Shown here: piece by piece, positions 52,851 through 62,017 of the stretch | How the letters are laid out: each line of letters starts with the position of its first letter | How positions within the stretch are numbered: position 1 is the stretch's first letter | Position numbers and translations under genes: made by a program | Origin: Ruminococcus sp. AM36-2AA | GTDB taxonomy: Bacteria > Bacillota > Clostridia > Lachnospirales > Lachnospiraceae | DNA length: 64,000 bases | Direction of reading: 5' to 3' | Assembly (NCBI RefSeq): GCF_003461955.1 | Contig: NZ_QTYB01000007.1 | Coordinates: 505 to 64,504 of the forward strand | Notes under the pieces: model-generated | What the model saw: the letters and a program-made list of their open reading frames with translations, nothing else | The model's database searches: none | Told to the model about the DNA's origin: nothing

Positions 52851-54785
52851 CTATGCCTCCATAATGATCGGCAGGATCATAGGACTTCTCTTGGTACGTT
52901 TCCACAGATATTCACCAAGTGCATCCTTGACTTCTGTTTTGATCTTGCCCCAGTCTGTGATATTGTTTTCCAGGCAGGAATCCAGTGCGGTTTCCACAAC
53001 CTGTCTGGCATGTTCCATAAGATCCTCGGATTCTCTTACATATACAAAACCTCTGGAAACAATGTCAGGTCCTGCAAGAACCACATTGCTGTGACGCTCC
53101 AGGGTCATAACTACGATCATAATTCCGTCCTCCGACAGATGCTGACGATCACGGAGCACGATATTTCCAACATCACCCACGCCAAGTCCGTCTACGAAAA
53201 TTGCTCCTGTGTGAACACTTCCTGTCACCTTGGCATCCTGTCCATCCAGTTCCAGTACATTTCCGGAAGAAAGGATGAAGATATTCTCTTTCGGAATTCC
53301 CAGATCTTCCACAATATGTTTCTGTGCAGTCAGATGACGGTACTCGCCATGGATCGGGATCGCATATTTCGGTTTCACAAGGGAATAGATCAGCTTGATT
53401 TCTTCCTGGCATGCATGTCCGGACACATGGACATCCTGGAAAATAACCTTGGCGCCCTTCATGGACAGCTCATTGATAACCTTGGAAACTGCTTTTTCAT
53501 TTCCGGGGATCGGATTGGAACTGAAGATGATGGTATCGTTCGGTTTGATGGTGATCTTCTTGTGGATATTGGCTGCCATACGGGAAAGTGCCGCCATGGA
53601 CTCACCCTGGCTTCCGGTTGTGATCAGAACTACCTTGTCATCCGGATAATTCTTCACCTGATCGATCTCGATCAGAGTATTCTCCGGAATCTGCAGATAT
53701 CCAAGTTCTGATGCTACAGAAATAACATTGACCATACTGCGGCCTTCCACCGCAACCTTTCTTCCGAAACGGTATGCAGTGTTGATGATCTGCTGCACAC
53801 GGTCCACATTGGACGCAAAAGTCGCAATGATGATCCTGGATGTACGGTACTCATTAAAAAGATTATCAAATACATGTCCCACCGTACGCTCAGACATGGT
53901 AAATCCCGGTCTCTCCGCATTGGTACTCTCACACATCAATGCAAGTACACCTTTCTTTCCGATCTCTGCAAAGCGCTGCAGATCGATGGCATCTCCGAAT
54001 ACCGGTGTGTAATCTACCTTGAAGTCTCCTGTGTGTACCACGATTCCTACCGGAGAGTAAATGGCAAGCGCGGATGCATCCTGGATACTGTGGTTGGTCT
54101 TGATAAATTCCACAGCAAAATCTCCGAGATTGATCACCTGTCCGTGTTTTACTTCTTTCAGTTTCGTAGAACGCACAAGATTGTGCTCTTTCAGTTTGTT
54201 GCGGATCAGTCCCAGTGTCAGCTTTGTAGCATAGATTGGAACATTGATCTCTTTCAGTACATAAGGAAGGGCTCCGATATGATCCTCGTGTCCGTGGGTG
54301 ATCACAAATCCCTTAACCTTGGAAATATTTTCCTTAAGATAGGTTACATCCGGGATGACCAGATCGATTCCCAGCATATCATCCTCAGGGAAAGAAAGTC
54401 CACAGTCTACCACTACAATACTGTCTTCATACTCAAAAGCGGTGATGTTCATTCCGATCTGTTCCAGACCGCCAAGTGGTATGATCTTAAGTTTTGAGGA
54501 TGATCTGCGGCTGTTTTTCCGTCCGGATGGTCTGCCGCTGTTCTTAACCGGTCTCTGTGTGTTTCTGCTGCTGTTCTTTACAGCACCGCCTGCGGCTGTT
54601 TTCTTCACTGACGGGCGGAATGGTTTATCCTGGCGGTTTTTACCTCCACGATACTGTCTTGTCCTTGATCCGGCATTTTTCTGTCTTGGCACCTGTCTTC
54701 TGGCGCCGCCTGCGGAACTTACTGTTCTGCTCTCTGCGTTTCTGTTGTCCTCGTTGTTCTCGCTTTTCAAAAATCGCTCCTCCAT
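52851..54785 (-). CDS. rnj: Ribonuclease J with a long basic N-terminal extension
   Basis: A beta-CASP metallo-beta-lactamase RNase with endo- and 5'-3' exonuclease activity. The zinc motif THGHEDH is at 163-169, followed by the beta-CASP region (CESTNAERPGFTMSE, TTGSQGE, VSGHA) and a C-terminal domain; 644 residues. The first 98 residues, before KIIPLGGLEQIGMN, are disordered, rich in Arg, Lys, Gly, Ser and Asn, and absent from Bacillus RNase J1. Its start overlaps the DUF1292 stop by 19 nt. Confidence 0.94.
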   Translation of the reverse strand: MEERFLKSENNEDNRNAESRTVSSAGGARRQVPRQKNAGSRTRQYRGGKNRQDKPFRPSVKKTAAGGAVKNSSRNTQRPVKNSGRPSGRKNSRRSSSKLKIIPLGGLEQIGMNITAFEYEDSIVVVDCGLSFPEDDMLGIDLVIPDVTYLKENISKVKGFVITHGHEDHIGALPYVLKEINVPIYATKLTLGLIRNKLKEHNLVRSTKLKEVKHGQVINLGDFAVEFIKTNHSIQDASALAIYSPVGIVVHTGDFKVDYTPVFGDAIDLQRFAEIGKKGVLALMCESTNAERPGFTMSERTVGHVFDNLFNEYRTSRIIIATFASNVDRVQQIINTAYRFGRKVAVEGRSMVNVISVASELGYLQIPENTLIEIDQVKNYPDDKVVLITTGSQGESMAALSRMAANIHKKITIKPNDTIIFSSNPIPGNEKAVSKVINELSMKGAKVIFQDVHVSGHACQEEIKLIYSLVKPKYAIPIHGEYRHLTAQKHIVEDLGIPKENIFILSSGNVLELDGQDAKVTGSVHTGAIFVDGLGVGDVGNIVLRDRQHLSEDGIMIVVMTLERHSNVVLAGPDIVSRGFVYVRESEDLMEHARQVVETALDSCLENNITDWGKIKTEVKDALGEYLWKRTKRSPMILPIIMEA

Positions 54786-55036
54786 TCAAAATTCACGTCA
54801 TCCAGCATCTGCTGAAAAACCGCATACACGGCCTGAAGCTCACCCTCATCTTCAACCATCTCATAGCAGGCTTCCGTGCTTCCCGGAGCGGAAATGTCCT
54901 TCAGAATATATGCGTCTGCTTCCTCATCCTGTGAATCGGACACCAAAAGATAAGTCACACCCGCAATGTTGGTCTGCTCCTCTACGTAAAACTCAGCAGT
55001 TGTGCCGTCGTCTGACTGAAATATTATTTTTTCCAT
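54767..55036 (-). CDS. DUF1292 (YrzB-like) protein
   Basis: An 89-residue acidic protein of the DUF1292 family (FQSDDGTTAEFYVEEQTNIAGVTYLLV, YEMVEDEGELQAV). The function is unknown. In Bacillus it lies after ruvX in the same order, ireB-ruvX-yrzB. It overlaps the RNase J start. Confidence 0.82.
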   Translation of the reverse strand: MEKIIFQSDDGTTAEFYVEEQTNIAGVTYLLVSDSQDEEADAYILKDISAPGSTEACYEMVEDEGELQAVYAVFQQMLDDVNFEWRSDF

Positions 55037-55084
55037 ATTTAATTCTTCCTTATCCGTTCTTGTAAAAATATCTGTATTTCCGGG

Positions 55085-55537
55085 TTATGATTCCGATTCT
55101 TCCTGCTGCTCTTTCTTATGTGCGGCAGCATCCAGATATCCCTGCAAAATAAAGACTGCTGCTACCTGATCCAGATACTGCTTGCGGTCTTCCTTATGCA
55201 CGCCGGTCTCTTCCAGGGTGCGGTCCGCCGCCATGGTAGTCAGTCTTTCGTCCCACATAATAACAGGCAGGCCTGTACGTCTCTCCAGCATTTCCTTGAA
55301 TTCCAGAGATTTCTCGGCCCGCTCTCCTACGGTATTGTTCATGTTCTTCGGATATCCCAGAACGATCTCCGTAACCTGATACTCCGAAATGATCTCTTCA
55401 ATACGTGCCAGTGTACGGCGAAGCTTGTTCTCCTGCTTGCGCCATACAGTCTCTACGCCCTGGGCTGTCAGACCGAGAGGGTCGCTTACCGCAACTCCCA
55501 CAGTCTTCGAGCCATAGTCCAGTCCCAGTACTCTCAT
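55085..55537 (-). CDS. ruvX: Putative Holliday junction resolvase RuvX (YqgF/YrrK)
   Basis: An RNase H-fold nuclease of 150 residues. [22 protein letters not shown] carries the first catalytic Asp, [18 protein letters not shown] the conserved loop and [14 protein letters not shown] the second acid. It has been linked both to recombination and to pre-16S rRNA processing. It follows ireB with only one base between them. Confidence 0.93.
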   Translation of the reverse strand: MRVLGLDYGSKTVGVAVSDPLGLTAQGVETVWRKQENKLRRTLARIEEIISEYQVTEIVLGYPKNMNNTVGERAEKSLEFKEMLERRTGLPVIMWDERLTTMAADRTLEETGVHKEDRKQYLDQVAAVFILQGYLDAAAHKKEQQEESES

Positions 55538-55538
55538 A

Positions 55539-55811
55539 TTACCGTTCCCAGGACTTGTTCTTGATATACTCGGTGAGAAGTTCCTCTACCAGCTCATCAC
55601 GCTCCACTTTCATGATCATGCTTCTCGCACCCTTGTGGCTTGTGATATAAGTCGGGTCTCCGGACATAATATATCCTACGATCTGATTCACCGGATTGTA
55701 TCCCTTCTCATCCATTGCATTGTACACCAGATCCAGGACTTCCTTTACCTGAAGCTCCTGATCCGGTTTTGTTCTGAAATACTGTGTATTTCCCAGATTA
55801 TTTTCTGCCAT
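55539..55811 (-). CDS. ireB: IreB-family regulatory phosphoprotein (DUF965/YrzL)
   Basis: A 90-residue protein of the IreB family, in enterococci a substrate of the kinase IreK. The N-terminal phosphothreonine region reads NLGNTQYF, followed by [40 protein letters not shown], whose core is nearly invariant in the family. It is the first gene of the ireB-ruvX-DUF1292-RNase J run. The kinase gene is not in this window. Confidence 0.92.
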   Translation of the reverse strand: MAENNLGNTQYFRTKPDQELQVKEVLDLVYNAMDEKGYNPVNQIVGYIMSGDPTYITSHKGARSMIMKVERDELVEELLTEYIKNKSWER

Positions 55812-55886
55812 TGTCTCTCACGTCCTTAAAATATATTCTTTTTTATTTTAATATATATTTACATAAATTACAATCTTAAATTTAAC

Positions 55887-55900
55887 GCGGATTGCGAATA
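55887..55900. repeat. Fragment of the intergenic GCGGATTGCGAATA element
   Basis: GCGGATTGCGAATA equals the first 14 bases of the reverse complement of the stem at 12971-12989. The second arm is missing. It lies between mtaB and ireB. Confidence 0.4.
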
Positions 55901-55927
55901 CAAACTGTCAACATACGATTCAGCGCT

Positions 55928-57256
55928 TTATTTTACAACTTCACCGGTCATGATATGCTCTTCAAGGAACCTCTCTGCCTTTACTCTTATGATATCATTT
56001 ACACCATAATTTTCAGATTTCGGTACCGCTGTTTTTATATATTCACGGCTGTGTCCCAGATACCAGGTCCGGCCATCGTTTGTATACTCTTCCTCGATCA
56101 GAACTTCCAGTTCTTTTCCGATCATGGACTTTTCATAATCACTTGCATGGCGGTGATGCATTTCGATCATCTTTTCGCTGCGTCGGGCTTTTTCAGCCTC
56201 TGTCAGCTGGCCATCCATGGCTGCTGCCTTCGTTCCCTGCCTTCTGGAATATTTGAAGATATGGGTCTCATAAAAATGGATACCATCTACAAAATCATAA
56301 GACTTCTGGAATTCTTCTTCAGATTCCTGTGGAAAACCTACGATCACATCCGTAGTCAATGCCGGCTTTCCATAGACTTCTCTTAAAAGCTCACACCGTT
56401 CTCTGTACTCCCCGCTTCTGTATCTGCGGTTCATCCTTTCCAGAGTCTCATCACAGCCGCTCTGCAGGGAAAGATGGAAATGTGGGCATACCTTTGGCAG
56501 CGCTGCAATCCCCTCGGCAAATTCTCTCGTAACGATTCCCGGTTCCAGAGATCCCAGGCGGATACGCTGGATTCCTTCGATCTCATGTACGGCACGGATA
56601 AGGGAAAGCAGTGTCTCTTTTTTCTCCTCCGGAAAATCTACGCCGTAGGAACTTAAATGGATTCCCGTAAGGACTACCTCTTTATACCCTTTTTCTGCGA
56701 GTGAGCGGACTTCTTTCAGCACGCTTTCAATGTTACGGCTCCTGACACGTCCTCTCGCATAGGGAATAATACAGTACGTACAGAACTGATTGCATCCGTC
56801 CTGAACCTTGATGTATGCCCTTACATGTTCTGCTGTATGATCAATGGAAAGATCTTCGTACTCTTTTGTCTGATTGATCTTGATCACATGTGAACCATGC
56901 CCCGGTTTATTTTCCGCATATTCCGCCAGTGCTTCCACAATATTGATCTTCTGGTTATTTCCCAGAACAAGATCAATGGCTTCGTCTTTCTCCAGTTTAT
57001 CTCCACCGGTCTGTACATAGCATCCCGTTGCTACCACGATCGCTTCCGGATTCATTTTTTTTGCTTTATGAAGCATCTGTCTTGATTTTCTGTCTGCGAT
57101 ATTCGTTACCGTACAGGTATTGATTACATAAATATCCGCTCCCGGCTCAAAAGGCACAATCTCATATCCTGCCTCCTCCAGAAGCTGCTGCATGGCCTCA
57201 ATTTCATAGGCATTTACTTTGCAGCCCAGGTTGTGTAATGCAACTTTATTTCCCAT
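55928..57256 (-). CDS. mtaB: tRNA ms2t6A37 methylthiotransferase
   Basis: A radical-SAM methylthiotransferase that converts t6A to ms2t6A at position 37 of ANN-decoding tRNAs. The UPF0004 domain (LGCKVNAYE, INTCTVTN, ATGCYVQ) holds one Fe-S cluster. VQDGCNQFCTYCIIPYARGRVRSR holds the radical-SAM CxxxCxxC, and a TRAM domain ends the protein; 442 residues. Distinguished from MiaB by LGCKVN and the ARGRVRSR context. Confidence 0.93.
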   Translation of the reverse strand: MGNKVALHNLGCKVNAYEIEAMQQLLEEAGYEIVPFEPGADIYVINTCTVTNIADRKSRQMLHKAKKMNPEAIVVATGCYVQTGGDKLEKDEAIDLVLGNNQKINIVEALAEYAENKPGHGSHVIKINQTKEYEDLSIDHTAEHVRAYIKVQDGCNQFCTYCIIPYARGRVRSRNIESVLKEVRSLAEKGYKEVVLTGIHLSSYGVDFPEEKKETLLSLIRAVHEIEGIQRIRLGSLEPGIVTREFAEGIAALPKVCPHFHLSLQSGCDETLERMNRRYRSGEYRERCELLREVYGKPALTTDVIVGFPQESEEEFQKSYDFVDGIHFYETHIFKYSRRQGTKAAAMDGQLTEAEKARRSEKMIEMHHRHASDYEKSMIGKELEVLIEEEYTNDGRTWYLGHSREYIKTAVPKSENYGVNDIIRVKAERFLEEHIMTGEVVK

Positions 57257-57316
57257 TTTTCCTCACTTTTTTTACACTTTAACTAATTATTAAAACAATT
57301 TTTATCTCTTTTCACC

Positions 57317-57345
57317 TTGACTTTTTGGGTACTGACAGGTAAGAT
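57317..57345 (+). promoter_or_regulatory. Sigma-A promoter of HPr-like copy B
   Basis: TTGACT (57317-57322) and TAAGAT (57340-57345) with a 17-bp spacer, 45 nt upstream of the start codon. Confidence 0.65.
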
Positions 57346-57389
57346 GAAAGCTGTAAAACAACAAAAATTTATCAAGGGAGGTTATTATA

Positions 57390-57626
57390 ATGAAAACAGC
57401 TAAAATCTCACTGAATTCCATCGATAAGGTGAAAGCATTCGTAAACGAGATCAGCAAATTCGACTGCGATTTTGATTTAGTATCCGGAAGATATGTGATC
57501 GATGCAAAATCCATCATGGGTATCTTCAGCCTGGATCTTTCCAAGCCGATCGACCTCAACATCCACGCAGACGGCGCTGCTCTGGATAACGTAATGCAGA
57601 TTATTTCCAAATATACAATCGACTAA
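57390..57626 (+). CDS. HPr-like protein without the phosphocarrier histidine, copy B
   Basis: 78 residues, clearly a paralogue of the protein at 30961-31194. DAKSIMGIFSLDLSKP with Ser41 is identical in both. The HPr active-site loop with His15 is replaced by SIDKVKAFVNEISKF. It has its own promoter, an AAGGGAGG site and a perfect terminator, so it is a stand-alone, probably well-expressed unit in a housekeeping region. A true HPr gene is not in this window. Confidence 0.82.
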   Translation: MKTAKISLNSIDKVKAFVNEISKFDCDFDLVSGRYVIDAKSIMGIFSLDLSKPIDLNIHADGAALDNVMQIISKYTID

Positions 57627-57643
57627 TCTATGATGTATATTTG

Positions 57644-57677
57644 AGAGGAACTGTATTGGATACAGTTCCTCTTTTTT
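57644..57677 (+). terminator. Terminator of HPr-like copy B
   Basis: AGAGGAACTGTA pairs perfectly with TACAGTTCCTCT around a 5-nt loop, followed by T6, 18 nt after the stop. Confidence 0.93.
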
Positions 57678-57739
57678 CATGTTTTCAGAATTTTTCTGAT
57701 CTCAATGATCTCCCTTTTTCTGATACCGTTTGATAATCC

Positions 57740-57767
57740 CAGGGAACCTCCAAAGCGGGGTTCCCTG
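57740..57767. repeat. Hairpin downstream of thiI
   Basis: CAGGGAACC and GGTTCCCTG pair around a 10-nt loop. The T run lies on the plus-strand side although the nearest upstream gene in that direction already has a terminator; on the thiI side no U tract follows. Its use is uncertain. Confidence 0.45.
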
Positions 57768-57792
57768 ATTGTTTTTTCTTACAGAAAAACAA

Positions 57793-58974
57793 TCACTGAA
57801 TTTCAATGATCTCTGTGGTATTCAGAGCAGTCTCCATCAGCTCATCGATCTTCTCAGAAAGTTTCTGCTCGGAACGGCGGATCACCTTAAGATTCGGCTT
57901 GGTTACCGGATGTTTTGCAACAAAGATGGTACAGCAGTCCTCAAACGGCTGAATGGATGTCTCAAAAGTATCGATCTTTCTGGAAATCCGAACAATCTCC
58001 TCTTTATCAAAACCGATCACCGGACGATATACCGGAAGTGTGCAGACCTCGTTTGTGGAAGCAAGACTCTGTAATGTCTGGCTTGCAACCTGACCGATAC
58101 TCTCACCTGTGATCAATCCGAGACAGCGGTCTTTTTTTGCAAAATACTCGGCAATACGCATCATGTATCTTCTCATAATGATGGTAAGCTCATCATGTGG
58201 GCACTGGTCGTAAATATAAAGCTGGATATCTGTAAAATTAACTACATGGAGACGGATCGGTCCGCTGTATTTAGCTACCAGGCGGGCAAGATCCACGACC
58301 TTCTGTTTTGCACGCTCGCTGGTGTAAGGCGGTGCATGGAAATATACCGCATCGATCTTAACGCCACGTTTTGCGATCATGTAACCGGCAACCGGGCTGT
58401 CGATTCCGCCAGAAAGAAGCAGCATGGCTTTTCCGTTTGTTCCGATAGGCATTCCGCCTGCGCCCGGAATGGTCTGGGAATATACATAGATCTTGTCACG
58501 GATCTCCACAGAAAGATCCAATTCCGGATGATGAACGTCTACACTTGCCTCCGGGAACGCATCCAGGATACGTCCGCCAAGCTCTGCGCTAACTTCCATG
58601 GAGCTAATCGGATAGGATTTCTTTGCACGGCGTGTCCAAACCTTAAAGGTTCCGTTAAAGTCCGGATGCCACTGTTTCATATAGCTTACTACGTCTTCGG
58701 CAAGTTTCTCAAAGCCCTGCTCTTCGTAGATCATAACCGGGCAGATACCTACGATACCGAATACGTGCTGCAGTGCGTCTACAGCCTCATCGTAATCATA
58801 ATTCTCCGGGCAGAATACATAGACTCTTCCCTGCTCTTTTTTTACTTCAAAATCTCCCTCGATCTTGGAGAGCGCAATCTCCATCTGATGTACGAGAGCA
58901 TCTTCAAAACGGTAGCGGTTTTTTCCCTTCAGGGCGATTTCCGCATATTTGATCAAAAATGCATGTACTAACAT
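57793..58974 (-). CDS. thiI: tRNA 4-thiouridine synthetase ThiI (short form)
   Basis: Adenylates and thiolates U8 of tRNA; in some bacteria it also supplies sulfur for thiamine. A THUMP domain (about 60-165) is followed by the PP-loop LLLSGGIDSP (188-193). The C-terminal rhodanese domain of the E. coli protein is absent, as is usual in Firmicutes, where a dedicated cysteine desulfurase hands over the sulfur. That desulfurase is the next gene upstream, 24 nt away. 393 residues. Confidence 0.95.
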   Translation of the reverse strand: MLVHAFLIKYAEIALKGKNRYRFEDALVHQMEIALSKIEGDFEVKKEQGRVYVFCPENYDYDEAVDALQHVFGIVGICPVMIYEEQGFEKLAEDVVSYMKQWHPDFNGTFKVWTRRAKKSYPISSMEVSAELGGRILDAFPEASVDVHHPELDLSVEIRDKIYVYSQTIPGAGGMPIGTNGKAMLLLSGGIDSPVAGYMIAKRGVKIDAVYFHAPPYTSERAKQKVVDLARLVAKYSGPIRLHVVNFTDIQLYIYDQCPHDELTIIMRRYMMRIAEYFAKKDRCLGLITGESIGQVASQTLQSLASTNEVCTLPVYRPVIGFDKEEIVRISRKIDTFETSIQPFEDCCTIFVAKHPVTKPNLKVIRRSEQKLSEKIDELMETALNTTEIIEIQ

Positions 58975-58998
58975 AAAAATTCCTTTCTTGTGTGTTCT

Positions 58999-60153
58999 CT
59001 ATCGACGTGCATACCTGCGTAACATCGGGATGGTTTTTCCCAGGGCTTCCAGGCAGTAATCTACTTCTTCGAAAGTATTCTCCTCACAGAAACTGATGCG
59101 GACGGTACTCTCCACATCTGCTCTTGAAAGTCCCATAGCTGTCAGTGTTGCACTTGGTTTTCTCTTATGACTGGAGCATGCACTTCCTGCGGAAATATAT
59201 ACTCCGAATTCTTCCAGTGTATGGAGCAGGACTTCGCTTCGGACCCCGTGGAAAGTCACACTCATGATGTGTGGTGCCCCTTCTCTTAAAGGCATTCCGT
59301 TGATGGTGATGTCTCCAAGCTTTGAAAGTCCCTCTGCCATCCGTTCTTTCAGGTCATAAAGGTGCTGTATTTTTTTATCAAAATCTGTATATACCATCTC
59401 TGCGGCAACGCCAAGGCCTGCAATTCCCGGTACATTGTCTGTTCCGGAACGCATGCCGTTCTGCTGTCCGCCTCCAAGGATCTGTGGCTGTACTCTTACT
59501 TTTTCGTTGATGTAGAGGAAGCCCACGCCTTTTGGTCCGTGGATCTTGTGACTGCTTACAGATAAAAGATCGATTCCCAGCTTTTTCGGATAGATACGGT
59601 ACTTTCCGAAAGCCTGGATGGCATCTACATGGAAAAGCGCTTTCGGGCTTTTTTCGTGGACGAGCTTTCCGATCTCTTCTACCGGCATCACAGCTCCCAC
59701 TTCGTTATTCACGTACATCACAGACACCAGGATCGTATCCGGGCGCAGAGCTGCTTCCAGCGCTTCCAGTTTCACAACTCCCTGATGATCCACAGGAAGG
59801 ATGGTCACCTCATAACCCTGGTCTTTCAGATAGGCAAAAGGCTGAGCCACTGCCGCATGCTCCACTGCCGTTGTAATGATATGGTTTCCCATACGCTTGT
59901 TGGCTTCCACGCCGCCGATAATGGCAAGATTATCTGATTCTGTTCCACCGGAGGTAAAAAGAATCTCTTTTTCGTTAACTTTCAATAATTTTGCAAGGGT
60001 TTGGGCGCTTTTGCGGACGTAATTCTCCGCTTCCATTCCCTTTTTATGCATGGCAGAAGGATTTCCGAAATCTCCTGTCATGGTTTTGCAGACAATATCC
60101 TTTACTTCATCGAAGCATCTCGTTGTCGCGGAATTGTCAAAATATGCTTCCAT
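58999..60153 (-). CDS. Cysteine desulfurase paired with ThiI (NifS/IscS-like)
   Basis: A PLP enzyme that takes sulfur from cysteine. The PLP lysine is Lys203 in SVSSHKIHGPKG, the persulfide cysteine is Cys326 in SAGSACSSHKR, and HVDAIQ and TSGGTESDN are cofactor contacts; 384 residues. It lies directly before thiI, as nifZ lies beside thiI in Bacillus, so tRNA thiolation is its likely job. Confidence 0.93.
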   Translation of the reverse strand: MEAYFDNSATTRCFDEVKDIVCKTMTGDFGNPSAMHKKGMEAENYVRKSAQTLAKLLKVNEKEILFTSGGTESDNLAIIGGVEANKRMGNHIITTAVEHAAVAQPFAYLKDQGYEVTILPVDHQGVVKLEALEAALRPDTILVSVMYVNNEVGAVMPVEEIGKLVHEKSPKALFHVDAIQAFGKYRIYPKKLGIDLLSVSSHKIHGPKGVGFLYINEKVRVQPQILGGGQQNGMRSGTDNVPGIAGLGVAAEMVYTDFDKKIQHLYDLKERMAEGLSKLGDITINGMPLREGAPHIMSVTFHGVRSEVLLHTLEEFGVYISAGSACSSHKRKPSATLTAMGLSRADVESTVRISFCEENTFEEVDYCLEALGKTIPMLRRYARR

Positions 60154-60156
60154 AGT

Positions 60157-60900
60157 TTATTCATCCTCCAGTTGAAACATCAGAACAGAAAGTACTGCGA
60201 GTCCCGCAGTTTCTGTCCGTAAGATCCGGTGTCCCAGGGTGATCGGTTTCGCACCGGCTTCCATGGCATCTGCCACTTCCTGCTCTTCAAATCCACCCTC
60301 CGGGCCGATAAAAACACCGATGCTTTTTCCCGGTTCGATTGCCTGGATCAGTTCCTTTGTCTCTTTCATTCCTTTTGCAAGTTCGTAAGGGATCAGCAGA
60401 ACATCCAGTTCTTTTGCGTAAGCAAGGGCTTCCTTAAATGTCATCACGGAATGGACTTCCGGAACAAGCATGCGCTTGGACTGTTTTGCCGCGCTTTCCG
60501 CGATCTGCTGCCAGCGGGATACCTTTTTTTCCGCTTTCCTGTTATCCAGTTTTACCACACATCGTCTGGTTGAAACCGGAACTACGGAGTATGCCCCAAG
60601 TTCCACTGCTTTCTGGATGATCAGTTCCATCTTATCCGCTTTCGGCAGGCCCTGAAAAAGATAAATGCGGTTTTTCAGCTCATAATCCGGCTCCTGGACA
60701 TAGAGGATGTGGAGCAGCACTTCATCCTCCCCGGCATTTTCGATCACACAGTGATATTCTTTCTCCTTGTCGCTGATCCAGAGCTCCTCGCCTTTTTTCA
60801 TGCGGAGCACATTCACGATATGGTTCACATCACTTCCTGTGATGTGGATCTCATGTCTTTCCCCGTCGATCTGATGAGGTTCCACAAAAAATCGCTGCAT
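60157..60900 (-). CDS. rsmE: 16S rRNA m3U1498 methyltransferase
   Basis: A SPOUT methyltransferase of 247 residues. It has an N-terminal PUA-like domain (RFFVEPHQI, GSDVNHIVNVLRMKKGEEL) and the knotted SAM site (QKAVELGAYSVVPVSTRRCVVK, IGVFIGPEGGFEEQEV, LGHRILRTETAGLAVL). It starts 4 nt after prmA, the usual dnaJ-prmA-rsmE order of Clostridia. Confidence 0.95.
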   Translation of the reverse strand: MQRFFVEPHQIDGERHEIHITGSDVNHIVNVLRMKKGEELWISDKEKEYHCVIENAGEDEVLLHILYVQEPDYELKNRIYLFQGLPKADKMELIIQKAVELGAYSVVPVSTRRCVVKLDNRKAEKKVSRWQQIAESAAKQSKRMLVPEVHSVMTFKEALAYAKELDVLLIPYELAKGMKETKELIQAIEPGKSIGVFIGPEGGFEEQEVADAMEAGAKPITLGHRILRTETAGLAVLSVLMFQLEDE

Positions 60901-60904
60901 GAGA

Positions 60905-61858
60905 TCAGTCCTTTCTTGCTGTCACAGATACCCACTCGCCCTGATGAGTCACTTCTACCAGAGTCAGTCCGGCGTCTTTTACAGCCTGCACTACAACGTC
61001 TTCTTTTACATCCAGGATGCCAGATGTAATGTAATAAGCGCCTTTTTTCATCTGTGCAACGATCACCGGTGTCAGCGGTACCAGAACATCTGCCAGAATA
61101 TTTGCAGTTACGATATCATATTTCTCATATCCTACCTGATCCTGAACGTCTTTGTCATCGATGATGTTTCCGATCATCATGTCAAAGGATTTCTCCTCGA
61201 TCTGGTTGGCCTCCTTATTCTCAGATACTGCCGGAACTGCACATGGATCAAGGTCTGTACCAACCACATGGCCTGCACCAAGCTTCAGTGCAACGATTCC
61301 AAGGATTCCGCTTCCGGTTCCCACATCCAGAATCTCCATTCCCGGCTTCACAAATTTCTTCAGCTGACGGATCACCAGCTGGGTAGTCTCATGCATTCCT
61401 GTACCAAAAGCTGTTCCCGGATCAATGTGAAGGATCATCTTGTCCTTATCCTCTGCCTTCACTTCTTCCCATGACGGTACAATCAGGATATCATCCACAT
61501 AGAACTGATGGAAATACTGTTTCCAGTTGTTGATCCAGTCTTTATCCTCTGTCTGGGATTCTGTGATGGTAGCTTCTCCGATATCCACAAAGCTTCTTAA
61601 ATCTTCCAGTGCTTCTTTTACATCTTTCAAAATGGCTTCTGTATCTGCATCCTCTTCCAGATAGAAATTCAGATATGCGATGCCGTCATCTGCCGGTCCT
61701 TCCGGCATGATATCCACGAACATCTGCGCTTTGTCCTCATCGGTCAGCGGCTGTTTATCCTGAATCTCCACACCTTCAATTCCCACCTCGGCAAGTGTGC
61801 AGATCACAATATCCTCTGCCTCTGTTTTTGTCTTAAGTGTAAAACGGTTCCATTTCAT
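60905..61858 (-). CDS. prmA: Ribosomal protein L11 methyltransferase
   Basis: Trimethylates ribosomal protein L11. The start MKWNRFTLKT follows AAGGAGATATAGAAAT; 317 residues. The SAM loop is ILDVGTGSGILGIVALKLGA, preceded by DPGTAFGTGMHETT, and followed by ANILADVL, the PrmA signature. It lies between dnaJ, with a terminator in between, and rsmE. Confidence 0.95.
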   Translation of the reverse strand: MKWNRFTLKTKTEAEDIVICTLAEVGIEGVEIQDKQPLTDEDKAQMFVDIMPEGPADDGIAYLNFYLEEDADTEAILKDVKEALEDLRSFVDIGEATITESQTEDKDWINNWKQYFHQFYVDDILIVPSWEEVKAEDKDKMILHIDPGTAFGTGMHETTQLVIRQLKKFVKPGMEILDVGTGSGILGIVALKLGAGHVVGTDLDPCAVPAVSENKEANQIEEKSFDMMIGNIIDDKDVQDQVGYEKYDIVTANILADVLVPLTPVIVAQMKKGAYYITSGILDVKEDVVVQAVKDAGLTLVEVTHQGEWVSVTARKD

Positions 61859-61968
61859 ATTTCTATATCTCCTTATGCTGTATACACATTTACGGATTTC
61901 TTTTCCTGTCTGTTGCCTGTTTTCTGTTTCCCTGAAAACGGGCACTTCTTTTAATATACACGAATACA

Positions 61969-62002
61969 GAAAAAAAAGAAAGAGGCTTTTTATGCCTCTT
62001 TC
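61969..62002 (-). terminator. Terminator of the dnaK-dnaJ operon
   Basis: On the minus strand GAAAGAGGC pairs with GCCTCTTTC around a 7-nt loop, followed by a long T run, 16 nt after the dnaJ stop. Confidence 0.93.
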
Positions 62003-62017
62003 CTGTTTTCACTTTAT

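Noticed and set aside
57740..57767. Terminator of thiI
   Set aside because: The T run is on the wrong side of the stem for a minus-strand gene, so I list it only as a hairpin.
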